Positions 32,304 through 40,429 of a DNA stretch of 40,597 bases are shown here, one piece after another. The stretch is from NCBI GenBank assembly GCA_038234785.1, contig JBBQTC010000037.1:1-40597 (forward strand), in the 5' to 3' direction. This DNA comes from UBA668 sp038234785 (GTDB taxonomy: Bacteria; Actinomycetota; Acidimicrobiia; Acidimicrobiales; Ilumatobacteraceae). The notes under the pieces are model-generated. The model did no database searches. It saw only the letters and a program-made list of their open reading frames with translations, and had not been told where the DNA came from. Position 1 is the first letter of the stretch; every line of letters starts with the position of its first letter. The translations under genes were made by a program, and so were the position numbers.

Positions 32304-34952
32304 ATGGGGCCCGTGCGTGACGACCGGGCCGAACTGATCGCCCACTACGCCTTCCCGCTCGATGGGTTCCAGCTCCGAGCACTCGATGCGCTCGATGCCG
32401 GCGAATCGGTGCTCGTCGCCGCGCCGACGGGGAGCGGCAAGACCGTGGTCGCCGAGTACGCCATCGATGCGGCGGTCGCCGACGGGCGCAGAGCGTTCTA
32501 CACGGCGCCCATCAAGGCACTGTCGAACCAGAAGTACCACGACCTCGTCGAGCGCCTCGGGCCGCAGAACGTCGGACTGCTCACCGGCGACAACACGATC
32601 AACGGCGACGCGCCCGTGGTGGTGATGACCACCGAGGTCCTGCGCAACATGATCTACGCCCGCAGCCCGGGCCTACGCGATCTCGCCGCGGTGGTGCTCG
32701 ACGAGGTGCACTTCCTCCAGGACACCTACCGCGGCCCGGTCTGGGAGGAGGTCATCGTCCACCTCCCCGTGCACGTCCGTCTGGTGTGCCTGTCGGCCAC
32801 GGTCAGCAATGCCACCGAGCTCGCCGACTGGATCACGACCGTTCGAGGTCACACCCGCCCGATCCTCGAGGACCAGCGGCCGGTGCGGCTCGACAACCTG
32901 TACCTGATCGGCGACATGACGCACGAGCGGCTGCATTTGCTGCCGACGCTCGTCAACGGTCGCTACAACCACGACGCAGCTCGTCTCGACGAGGAGGCCG
33001 CTCGTGGCACGCGTGGGCCGAAGAACCGCAACAGTCGTCAGGGGCGCCGCCGACTGTTCACGCCGTCGCGATTGGAGACGGTGGAGGTGCTCGAGCGCAA
33101 CGGGATGTTGCCGGCGATCTACTTCATCTTCAGTCGCAACCAGTGCGACGAGGCCGCTCGGAGCTGCCTGGCCGCAGGGCTGCGCCTCACCACCGGCGCC
33201 GACCGCGACCGCATCCGCGAGATCGTCGATGCCCGCCTCGGAGCGATCGACCCCGCCGATCTCGCTGTGCTGGGGTACGGCCAGTTCCTCGCCCAACTGG
33301 AGGCCGGGGTGGCGGCTCACCACGCGGGCATGGTGCCTCCGTTCAAGGAGGTCGTCGAGGCCTGTTTCGTCGAGGGACTCGTCAAGGTGGTGTTCGCCAC
33401 CGAGACCCTCGCCGTCGGGATCAACATGCCCGCCAAGTCGGTGGTGATCGAGAAGCTGACCAAGTTCACGGGCGACCATCACACGTTCCTCACGCCGGGC
33501 GAGTACACCCAACTCACTGGTCGGGCCGGCCGTCGCGGGCTCGACGATCTCGGCCATGCCATCGTGCTGTGGAGTCCGTTCGTCCCGTTCGAACAGGTTG
33601 CGGCGCTCGCCAGCAGCCGTACCTTCCACCTCAACTCGGCGTTCCGGCCGACGTACAACATGGCTGCCAACCTCGTGCGGTCCTACACCAGCGAGCGGGC
33701 CCACCACCTGTTGAACCTGTCGTTCGCGCAGTATCAGGCCGACCGCGACGTCGTGAAGATCGAGGCCCGACTCGAACGCCGCCAGCAGCACCTCGCCGAC
33801 CTGTACGAAAAGGCCCAGAGTCCGTACGGCGACATCGACGAGTACCGACGGCAGCAGGAGGGCGCCGAGGCCTCGCGTGTGGCCGGCGTGATCGGCCGAG
33901 ACGACGTGGTGACCCTCGCCTTGCTCAAGTTGCGCCCGGGCGACATCATCCATGTGGAGAAGGGTCGCTACGTCGGCCGCGTCGCGGTGATGACGGTCGC
34001 TCACCGAAAGGGCGGCGTCCGCCTTTCCGGTCTCACCACCCGGCGCGACACGCTGATGTTGACCGCGTTCGACTTCGACACGCCGCCGAAGTCGATCGGG
34101 CGCGTCGAGATGCCGACGAACTACGCCCCGAACCGGCACGACTTCCAGAAGGAGCTCGCCCTTCGCCTCGAACGGGCCGAGACCAAGCCGCATGCGCGGT
34201 CCCACCGTGCCACCGCGGAGGATCAGCCGGTCACTCATCCGGTGGAGGACGATCCGGAGCTCGATGACCGGCTCAAGGCCGCGACGCAGGCCGTACGAGT
34301 CGCGCGCGAAGTCGAGGAGCTGCGCCAGCGGGTCCGCGGTCGGAGCCAGTCGATCGCCCGCGACTTCGACAAGGTGCTCGGGGTGTTGCAGCAGTTCGGG
34401 TACGTCGACGGGTGGTCGTTGACCAGTGCCGGCGAGATCCTGGCGCGCACGTTCCACGAGTGCGACCTGCTGATCGTCGAGTGCGTACGCCAGGGTCTGC
34501 TCGACGGCCTGGACGCACCGACGCTCGCTGGGCTGATGAGCGTGTTCGTGTACGAGCACCGCAGCCCCGAAGCGCCACCAGCGCCGTGGTATCCCTCGCC
34601 GATGGCCCGTCGCCGGTGGCAGTCGATCGCTCGCATCAGCTACGAGCTGCAGGACGTCGAGGAGCAGGCCGGCCTCAACGTGCACCGTCCTCCGGATCCG
34701 ACGTTCGTCGCCGTCGCCTACGCATGGGCGGCGGGGGAGGGCTTCGCCGACGTGGTGGCGGCCGAGGAGCTCTCGGGCGGCGACTTCGTGCGCACGATGA
34801 AGCAGCTCATCGATCTCGTCCGCCAACTGGGCATGATGGCGCCGTCTCGAGAGACCCGCCGGGTGGCCGAGCAGGCCGCCGACGCGCTGTTCCGTGGTGT
34901 CGTCGCCGCGTCGAGCGCGGTGGAGGTCGACGGTGACGATCAAGCCGGGTGA
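32304..34952 (+). CDS. helY: Ski2-like DEVH-box RNA helicase HelY
   Basis: An 882-residue helicase. Walker A A-P-T-G-S-G-K-T (40-47), D-E-V-H (133-136), the S-A-T motif III, and the G-R-A-G-R-R-G motif VI, followed by a winged-helix region and the C-terminal DSHCT-type helical domain (about 700-870). Homologues lie downstream of tatC in M. tuberculosis (Rv2092c). Probably involved in RNA unwinding, turnover or ribosome-linked work; the substrate is not established. Its stop overlaps the next gene. Confidence 0.93.
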   Translation: MGPVRDDRAELIAHYAFPLDGFQLRALDALDAGESVLVAAPTGSGKTVVAEYAIDAAVADGRRAFYTAPIKALSNQKYHDLVERLGPQNVGLLTGDNTINGDAPVVVMTTEVLRNMIYARSPGLRDLAAVVLDEVHFLQDTYRGPVWEEVIVHLPVHVRLVCLSATVSNATELADWITTVRGHTRPILEDQRPVRLDNLYLIGDMTHERLHLLPTLVNGRYNHDAARLDEEAARGTRGPKNRNSRQGRRRLFTPSRLETVEVLERNGMLPAIYFIFSRNQCDEAARSCLAAGLRLTTGADRDRIREIVDARLGAIDPADLAVLGYGQFLAQLEAGVAAHHAGMVPPFKEVVEACFVEGLVKVVFATETLAVGINMPAKSVVIEKLTKFTGDHHTFLTPGEYTQLTGRAGRRGLDDLGHAIVLWSPFVPFEQVAALASSRTFHLNSAFRPTYNMAANLVRSYTSERAHHLLNLSFAQYQADRDVVKIEARLERRQQHLADLYEKAQSPYGDIDEYRRQQEGAEASRVAGVIGRDDVVTLALLKLRPGDIIHVEKGRYVGRVAVMTVAHRKGGVRLSGLTTRRDTLMLTAFDFDTPPKSIGRVEMPTNYAPNRHDFQKELALRLERAETKPHARSHRATAEDQPVTHPVEDDPELDDRLKAATQAVRVAREVEELRQRVRGRSQSIARDFDKVLGVLQQFGYVDGWSLTSAGEILARTFHECDLLIVECVRQGLLDGLDAPTLAGLMSVFVYEHRSPEAPPAPWYPSPMARRRWQSIARISYELQDVEEQAGLNVHRPPDPTFVAVAYAWAAGEGFADVVAAEELSGGDFVRTMKQLIDLVRQLGMMAPSRETRRVAEQAADALFRGVVAASSAVEVDGDDQAG

Positions 34953-35544
34953 GCCTTGGGGTGAGGCGGTGCCCGCGCCCGACGATCTGCACGTCGTTCA
35001 CGATGACGCCGTCGCCGGGGAGTGGGTGGCGCATCACCGACGGTCGGACCGCCAGGTTCCGCCGGTCGGGCTGGCGAGCGGCGATCTGGCGCGCACGATG
35101 GGTGGTGGCGCGCCGGGACGATTCCCCGGCACCGTCACCCGCGCCCCCGTCGACGCAGTCCGGGTGATCGCCGGTGGCGACACGACGTGGGCGGTCGCAC
35201 ACATCGTGGCGCGCCGCTCGTGGTGGAGGGGCGAGGTGGTGCTGGTCATGAACGCCCAGTTCCTCGGCCACTTCGACGTCGCCCCCCGTTCTCATCCGAA
35301 CGACGGCCGGACCGACAGCGTTCGGGTCGACTCGGCGATGTCGATGCGGGCCCGTCTGCAGGCTCGTCGGCGCTCGAGGACCGGGACCCACCTGCCGCAT
35401 CCGCGGTTGACTGCACGATCCGCTGCCACGCAGCGCTGGGAGTTCGCCCGTCCGCTCGTGATCTGGGTGGACGGCGTGCGGTGGTCCACGGCGTCGAGCC
35501 TCGAGGTCGTCGTCGAACCGGACGCCTTCGTCGCGTACAGCTAG
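34933..35544 (+). CDS. Orphan lipid-kinase-like C-terminal domain protein (DAGK/YegS-type)
   Basis: A 203-residue soluble protein. Residues about 105-160 (V-V-L-V-M-N-A-Q-F-L-G-H-F-D-V-A-P and the D-G-R turn) and the end (W-V-D-G-V-R-W, then V-E-P-D-A-F-V-A-Y) resemble the C-terminal lid domain of diacylglycerol or sphingosine kinases. The nucleotide-binding G-G-D-G-T catalytic domain is absent. The GTG at 34933 starts inside the helY end. Resemblance is by eye; a function cannot be given. Confidence 0.55.
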   Translation: MTIKPGEPWGEAVPAPDDLHVVHDDAVAGEWVAHHRRSDRQVPPVGLASGDLARTMGGGAPGRFPGTVTRAPVDAVRVIAGGDTTWAVAHIVARRSWWRGEVVLVMNAQFLGHFDVAPRSHPNDGRTDSVRVDSAMSMRARLQARRRSRTGTHLPHPRLTARSAATQRWEFARPLVIWVDGVRWSTASSLEVVVEPDAFVAYS

Positions 35545-35547
35545 GGT
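35542..35547 (+). promoter_or_regulatory. Leaderless -10 box of MDR gene
   Basis: TAGGGT lies seven bases before ATG 35555. Its TAG is also the stop codon of the preceding gene. Confidence 0.5.
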
Positions 35548-35554
35548 CGGCCGG

Positions 35555-36547
35555 ATGCAGGCCTGGATTCTCGACGACTCACCCGGGAGCTATCGGCTCG
35601 GTTCCATCGACCAGCCGACCGTGGGTCGCGACGACGTGCTCATCCGAGTGGTCGCCAGTGCGCTGAACCACATGGATCTCTGGGTCACCCGGGGGATGCC
35701 GAAGCCGCCCCTCCCACACGTTCCCGGCTGTGACGTCGCCGGTGTGGTGGAAGCGGTGGGCGACGACGTCGCCTCGGTGAAGGTCGGTGACGAGGTGGTC
35801 GTCAACCCCGGTGTGTCGCCCGTCGACGAGATCGTGGCGTGGGGCAACGACAGCCCCATGGGTCCCGGATTCATGATCTACGGAGAGCACTGCTGGGGTG
35901 GCCACTCCACCTACGCGGTGGCACCGTCGCGCAACGTGCGGCTTCGGCCGGCGGGGCGCACCTGGGAGGAATGCGCCGCCTTTCCGCTGGCATACCTGAC
36001 CGCCTACCGCATGCTGCGCCGCGCTCGCCTCCGACCCGGGAACACCCTGCTGGTGGTGGGCATCGGCTCGGGCGTCTCGTGCGCCGCACTCGCGATCGCC
36101 CGACACATGGGCTGCACGGTCGTGGCCACCAGTCGCAGCGAGGCCAAGCGCGCCGAGGCGCTCGGGATGGGAGCGGCCGAGGTCCACGACAGTGCCGCCG
36201 CCAAGTGGCCCGTGGAGGCCGACGTCGTCGTCGAGAGCGTCGGCCCCGCCACATGGGAGCAATCGGTGCGCTCGCTCAAGCCAGGCGGACGGCTGGTGGT
36301 GTGTGGTGGCACGTCGGGCCCGAAGGTGGAGCTCAACCTGCCTCGTCTGTTCTTCAAGCAGATCGAGATCATCGGCAGCACGATGGGCAGCTACGAGGAG
36401 TTCGACCAGGTGTCCGCCCTCGTTGCACAGGGTCTCGACATCCGCGTCGACCGCACCTATCGCCTCGAGGAGTACGTCGATGCGCTGGCCCGCCTCGAGC
36501 AGGGCGAGCAGCTGGGCAAGATCGTGCTCACCCATGGAGGGAACTGA
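35555..36547 (+). CDS. Medium-chain dehydrogenase/reductase (quinone-oxidoreductase type)
   Basis: A 330-residue MDR protein. It has the A-L-N-H-M-D-L-W catalytic region where QOR-like members lack the zinc Cys, P-G-C-D-V-A-G-V-V, and the NADPH-binding G-I-G-S-G-V. The structural-zinc Cys cluster is missing, so it is expected to be a zinc-independent NADPH oxidoreductase; the substrate is unknown. The following M20 gene begins one base after its stop. Confidence 0.88.
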   Translation: MQAWILDDSPGSYRLGSIDQPTVGRDDVLIRVVASALNHMDLWVTRGMPKPPLPHVPGCDVAGVVEAVGDDVASVKVGDEVVVNPGVSPVDEIVAWGNDSPMGPGFMIYGEHCWGGHSTYAVAPSRNVRLRPAGRTWEECAAFPLAYLTAYRMLRRARLRPGNTLLVVGIGSGVSCAALAIARHMGCTVVATSRSEAKRAEALGMGAAEVHDSAAAKWPVEADVVVESVGPATWEQSVRSLKPGGRLVVCGGTSGPKVELNLPRLFFKQIEIIGSTMGSYEEFDQVSALVAQGLDIRVDRTYRLEEYVDALARLEQGEQLGKIVLTHGGN

Positions 36548-36548
36548 G

Positions 36549-37745
36549 ATGAACGTCGAAGCACTCAAGCAGGCGGTCTGTGATCGGGTCGACGCGTTGG
36601 CGCCGAGGCTGGTTCATGCCAGCCGCGCCATCCACGATCATCCCGAACTGAACTACGAGGAGCACTTCGCTCACCAGACGCTCACCGACCTGTTGATCGA
36701 GCAGGGTGTCACGACCACGAGGCACGCCTACGGCATCGACACGGCGTTCGACGCCACCGCCGGCAGCGAGGGACCGACGATCGCCGTGCTCTGCGAGTAC
36801 GACGCGTTGCCCGGAGTCGGCCACGCCTGTGGTCACAACGTCATCGCCACGGCCGGGCTCGGCGCTGGCCTGGCGGCGGCCTACGTCGCCGAGCAGGCCG
36901 GGGGCCGGGTTCGCATCATGGGGACGCCCGCCGAGGAGGGTGGTGGCGGCAAGGTGAAGATGGCCCGCGCCGGTGCGTTCGACGACGTCGACGCGGCGAT
37001 GATGGTGCATCCAGCCGACGCGGACCTGATCACGATCGACTGCATCGCCATCCAGGAACTCGAGGTGGAGTACCACGGGAAGGCGGCTCACGCGGCCGCC
37101 GCTCCCTGGGAGGGCCGCAATGCCCTCGATGCCGCGGTCCTCGCCTACATGAACATCGCTGCGCTCCGGCAGCACATCCGGCCCAACGAGCGGATCCACG
37201 GCATCTTCACCAAGTCCGGGGACAAGCCGAACATCGTTCCGTCCGACGCCGCCATGGACTGGTACATCCGGTCGGGCACGATCGAGTCGTTGCAACCGTT
37301 GAAGGAGCGCGTCGTCATCTGTCTGGAGAGCGCGGCCGCCGCGTGCGGATGCACCATGGATCACGCGTGGGTGGGGGAGACGTATGCGGACATGATCGAC
37401 AACATGCCGATGGTGCGGTCCTACATCGAGAACGCGGCCCGCCTCGGACGCACCGTGCTGGACCCCGTGACGAGCGGCAGGCACGTCGTGGGCAGCGCCG
37501 ACATGGGCAACATCAGCTATCTCGTGCCGTCCATCCATCCGATGATCAAGGTTGCCCCCGACGGTGTGCCGATCCACAGCGTCGAGTTCGCCGAGTGGGC
37601 AGGCAGCGCAGAGGGGGACAAGGCGGTCGTCGATGGGGCCAAGGCGATGGCGATGACCATCGTCGACCTCTGGACGTCGGCTGAACTGCGAGAGCAGATG
37701 CTGGCGCACTTCGACCGACGGCCTCGGGGTGTCACCGTCTTCTGA
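36549..37745 (+). CDS. M20 family metallopeptidase/amidohydrolase (AbgB/carboxypeptidase type)
   Basis: A 398-residue M20D-type amidohydrolase. It shows I-H-D-H-P-E-L-N-Y-E-E, C-E-Y-D-A-L-P-G-V-G-H-A-C-G-H-N, G-T-P-A-E-E-G-G-G-G, Y-H-G-K-A-A-H-A and G-S-A-D-M-G-N. These are the metal-binding and catalytic residues of p-aminobenzoyl-glutamate hydrolase-like enzymes. The likely reaction is amide-bond hydrolysis of an N-acyl-amino acid; the substrate is unknown. A GGAGGG Shine-Dalgarno lies nine bases upstream. Confidence 0.9.
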   Translation: MNVEALKQAVCDRVDALAPRLVHASRAIHDHPELNYEEHFAHQTLTDLLIEQGVTTTRHAYGIDTAFDATAGSEGPTIAVLCEYDALPGVGHACGHNVIATAGLGAGLAAAYVAEQAGGRVRIMGTPAEEGGGGKVKMARAGAFDDVDAAMMVHPADADLITIDCIAIQELEVEYHGKAAHAAAAPWEGRNALDAAVLAYMNIAALRQHIRPNERIHGIFTKSGDKPNIVPSDAAMDWYIRSGTIESLQPLKERVVICLESAAAACGCTMDHAWVGETYADMIDNMPMVRSYIENAARLGRTVLDPVTSGRHVVGSADMGNISYLVPSIHPMIKVAPDGVPIHSVEFAEWAGSAEGDKAVVDGAKAMAMTIVDLWTSAELREQMLAHFDRRPRGVTVF

Positions 37746-37773
37746 TCGGCTTCGCCGGGGATCCCTCGCCGAT
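37745..37773 (+). terminator. Hairpin after M20 gene
   Basis: ATCGGC (37745-37750) pairs with GCCGAT (37768-37773), with further pairing of GGGG and CCC inside. Directly after the M20 stop and before the ThyX-like promoter. A terminator candidate without a clear U-run. Confidence 0.35.
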
Positions 37774-37787
37774 GGCGGGGGCCACCG

Positions 37788-37793
37788 TAGGAT
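37788..37793 (+). promoter_or_regulatory. Leaderless -10 box of ThyX-like gene
   Basis: TAGGAT lies eight bases before GTG 37802. Confidence 0.5.
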
Positions 37794-37801
37794 GACCCAC
37801 T

Positions 37802-39403
37802 GTGACGGTGTACGTCCCCGAGGAATTCACGCCCGACGAGGAAGACATCCTCCGCAGGTACTTCACCAATCTCGATGGTCCGGTGTTCGCACTGGTGAAC
37901 CTTCCCGAGGTGGTCAAAGGCGCGCTCTTCGCGCGGTACAGCCGGAGCCCCAAGAGCTTGCGACGGCTGTTCCTCGACGAGTTCGTCGGTGACCTCGACA
38001 TCGCCGGCGACATCTCGGTCGACGCGACGATCGGTCTGGAACGGGCCGAGGAGCTGTACGAGAAGGTCTTCTTCGAGTACGGCGACGACTCCGTCGCCCA
38101 GCTCGGAGGGGTGCACCTCGCCTGCGAGCAGGCCTCGAACATCCTTACCAAGGTGCTCGAGTGGGGGCGGCTGATGAGCTACCTCGAGCAGAGCACCCGC
38201 TACATCGCATATGACGCACGCCTGGGTGGCCGGTACCGCTTCTATCGCGACCCGGCGATCCTCTCCAGCCGGTTCGGGACCCGCTACGTGGGCGACATGG
38301 ACCGGGTGTTCGACAGCTACACGCTGCTCCTCAACCGGGTGACCGATCATGTGCGGGCGACCGTGCCCCGCGAGCAGGGCGACAGCGACTTCGTGTACCG
38401 CATGGCGACCCGAGCCAAGGCACTCGATGCAGTCCGAGGCGTGCTGCCCGCGGCGGCCCTCAGCAACGTCGGCATCTACGGCTCCGGCCAGGCCTTCGAG
38501 TCGCTGCTGATCCGCATGAGGGCTCACCCGCTGCCCGAGGCGCGGCACTACGCGGACCTCATGCTCCACGAACTGCGCAAGGTGATCCCGAGCTTCCTCA
38601 AGCGCGTCGACCTCGCCGATCGCGGCGGCCGCTGGACGAACTACCTCGGTACCACCCGCGAGAACACCTCGGCGCTGGTCGAGTCGCTCTTCGCGACCAC
38701 CCCCGTCGAGCAGGCGCCCGCGGTGCAACTCGTGGACTTCGACCCGGACGCCGAGGACAAGCTGCTCGCCGCCATCTGCTACCCGCTCACGCAACTTCCC
38801 GAGACGCAGCTGCTCGAGCGGGTCCGATCACTCGGGCCGACCGAGCGGTTGGCGCTGCTCCAGGCGTACGTGGGCGAACGCGAGAACCGTCGCCACAAGC
38901 CCGGTCGCGCCTTCGAGCGTGTCGACTACCGATTCGACGTGCTGAGCGACTACGGCGCGTTCCGCGACCTGCAGCGCCATCGGATGCTCACCATCGAGTG
39001 GCAAGCGCTCACCCCCAACCACGGCTATGTCCGGCCCGAACTGGTCGAGGAAGCCGGCGTGGCCGAGGTGTTCGACGATGCGATGGCCCGATCCGCGTCG
39101 CTCTACGACGCGCTGAAGGAGGAGTTCCCGCAACAGGCACAGTACGCGGTGTCGATGGCCTATCGCATGCGCTACTCGATGCAGTTCAACGCCCGCGAAG
39201 CGATCCACATGCTGGAGCTGAGATCGTCGCCGCAGGGCCACCCGTCGTACCGACGGATCGCACTGGAGATGCACCGACTGATCGCCGAGCAGGCCGGCCA
39301 CCGGGCCGTGGCGTCGGCGATGACGCACCTCACGACCGAGGCCCCGGAGCTCGAGCGGCTGGCTGCAGAACGTCGTGCGGAGGCTCGCCGCGGGCCTCAG
39401 TGA
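37802..39403 (+). CDS. Tandem ThyX-like (FAD-dependent thymidylate synthase family) protein
   Basis: A 533-residue protein, about twice the length of ThyX, with two ThyX-like halves. The first half has G-D-D-S-V-A-Q near 95 and E-W-G-R-L-M-S-Y-L-E-Q-S-T-R-Y (120-134). The second has L-Q-R-H-R-M-L-T-I-E-W-Q-A (390-402) and a C-terminal M-Q-F-N-A-R-E-A-I-H-M-L-E-L-R. The family signature RHR-x7-S is split: half one keeps the Ser (Ser131) but has W-G-R for R-H-R, half two keeps R-H-R (392-394) but has Ala402 for Ser. Whether it makes dTMP is uncertain. Confidence 0.85.
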   Translation: MTVYVPEEFTPDEEDILRRYFTNLDGPVFALVNLPEVVKGALFARYSRSPKSLRRLFLDEFVGDLDIAGDISVDATIGLERAEELYEKVFFEYGDDSVAQLGGVHLACEQASNILTKVLEWGRLMSYLEQSTRYIAYDARLGGRYRFYRDPAILSSRFGTRYVGDMDRVFDSYTLLLNRVTDHVRATVPREQGDSDFVYRMATRAKALDAVRGVLPAAALSNVGIYGSGQAFESLLIRMRAHPLPEARHYADLMLHELRKVIPSFLKRVDLADRGGRWTNYLGTTRENTSALVESLFATTPVEQAPAVQLVDFDPDAEDKLLAAICYPLTQLPETQLLERVRSLGPTERLALLQAYVGERENRRHKPGRAFERVDYRFDVLSDYGAFRDLQRHRMLTIEWQALTPNHGYVRPELVEEAGVAEVFDDAMARSASLYDALKEEFPQQAQYAVSMAYRMRYSMQFNAREAIHMLELRSSPQGHPSYRRIALEMHRLIAEQAGHRAVASAMTHLTTEAPELERLAAERRAEARRGPQ

Positions 39404-39413
39404 CGGTTGTCAC
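39400..39413 (+). other. Small hairpin after ThyX-like stop
   Basis: GTGAC (39400-39404) and GTCAC (39409-39413) form a perfect five-base stem with loop GGTT, spanning the stop codon. Weak; no clear terminator U-run. Confidence 0.3.
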
Positions 39414-39489
39414 ATCAACGAGCAGTCGCCTCTGGTGACCATCGCCCTAGTATCCCGGGCCTCACGGGGTACGCGACAAGGGAACGAAA

Positions 39490-39990
39490 ATGGCTGACGA
39501 CGACGAGATCACGATGGAGCCAGAGGAAGAGTTCGAGGCCGAAGAAGCCGAGATCGACCCTGCTGAGCTCGACGAGGACGAGCTCGACGACGATCTGGCC
39601 GAGGACGATCTGGCCGAGGACGACGACGACTTCGTCGCTGTCGACGAGGAGGACGACGAGGACGAGGACGACACCAGCGGTCCGGTCCGACGTTCGGTCG
39701 TGGTGAAGGACAAGGACAAGGACAAGGACGAAGAAGAGGACGACGACGACGACATGATCGCCCCCGACGACGTCGAGGCCGATCTGGACACCATCCTCAA
39801 GGACCGGCTCGTCGCTGCCGAGGACGAGGACGAGAACGAAGAGGAAGAGCCCGAGGAGCGTGGCGAGGCAACCGACCGCCTGCAGCCCAAGCGGGCCGAC
39901 GAGCAGTTGTGCCCGAGTTGCTTCCTGCTCGTGCGCCAGAGCGCGCCGGGCTGCCCCGTCGGCGACGACGACTGCCCACTGTTCCGCTGA
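39490..39990 (+). CDS. Highly acidic protein with C-terminal zinc ribbon (DUF4193-like)
   Basis: A 166-residue protein, with a strongly acidic, disordered N-terminal part rich in D/E, a K-D-K-D-K-D-K-D patch near residue 73-80, and a C-terminal zinc-ribbon-like end with A-D-E-Q-L-C-P-S-C-F-L-L-V and later C-P-V-G-D-D-D-C. The C-terminal pattern resembles actinobacterial DUF4193. AAGGGAA lies upstream of the ATG. Likely a nucleic-acid- or protein-binding adaptor, but this is a guess. Confidence 0.75.
   Translation: MADDDEITMEPEEEFEAEEAEIDPAELDEDELDDDLAEDDLAEDDDDFVAVDEEDDEDEDDTSGPVRRSVVVKDKDKDKDEEEDDDDDMIAPDDVEADLDTILKDRLVAAEDEDENEEEEPEERGEATDRLQPKRADEQLCPSCFLLVRQSAPGCPVGDDDCPLFR
39706..39729 (+). 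repeat. AAGGAC hexanucleotide repeat, four copies
   Basis: Four exact AAGGAC copies encode the K-D repeat of the acidic protein, a potential slippage site that would add or remove whole K-D units. Confidence 0.8.
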
Positions 39991-39997
39991 GCCGGCC

Positions 39998-40429
39998 ATG
40001 ACCACGCCGCGCCCGCTTGCCGAGAAGGTGCTCGACGTGGTCCTGTACGCCCCCGTGGGGCTCGTGGTGCAGCTCGGGACCGAAGTACCCCGGATGGTGG
40101 CCGAGCGGGCCAACGAGGTGCGTTCACGGGTCACGGTCGCCAGGTGGGTGGGGGAGATGGCCGTCCGCTACGGCCGCCAGACCATCGAACAGCGTTGGCA
40201 CCACCCTCCCGAGCCGGCGGCGACGTCGCCGCTCGCCCCGCGCGTCGCCGCGCCAGAACCGGCCGGTGAGCCACCATTTGCGGGCTACGACACGCTGGCA
40301 GCGACCCAGATCGTGCAACTGCTGGACCGCCTCCCCGACGCCGAGCTGCACATGGTCCGCACCTACGAGTCCGCTGGTCGCAGACGGCGGACGATCCTGG
40401 CGACGATCGACCGATTGCTGGCGCGGTGA
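39998..40429 (+). CDS. Conserved hypothetical protein
   Basis: A 143-residue protein. An N-terminal helix (about 8-40), a basic region, a Pro/Ala-rich linker (about 70-90) and a C-terminal helical domain (about 93-143, G-Y-D-T-L-A-A-T-Q-I-V-Q-L-L-D-R-L) are visible. No known function was recognised. It starts seven bases after the acidic gene and its TGA overlaps the next ATG. Confidence 0.7.
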   Translation: MTTPRPLAEKVLDVVLYAPVGLVVQLGTEVPRMVAERANEVRSRVTVARWVGEMAVRYGRQTIEQRWHHPPEPAATSPLAPRVAAPEPAGEPPFAGYDTLAATQIVQLLDRLPDAELHMVRTYESAGRRRRTILATIDRLLAR

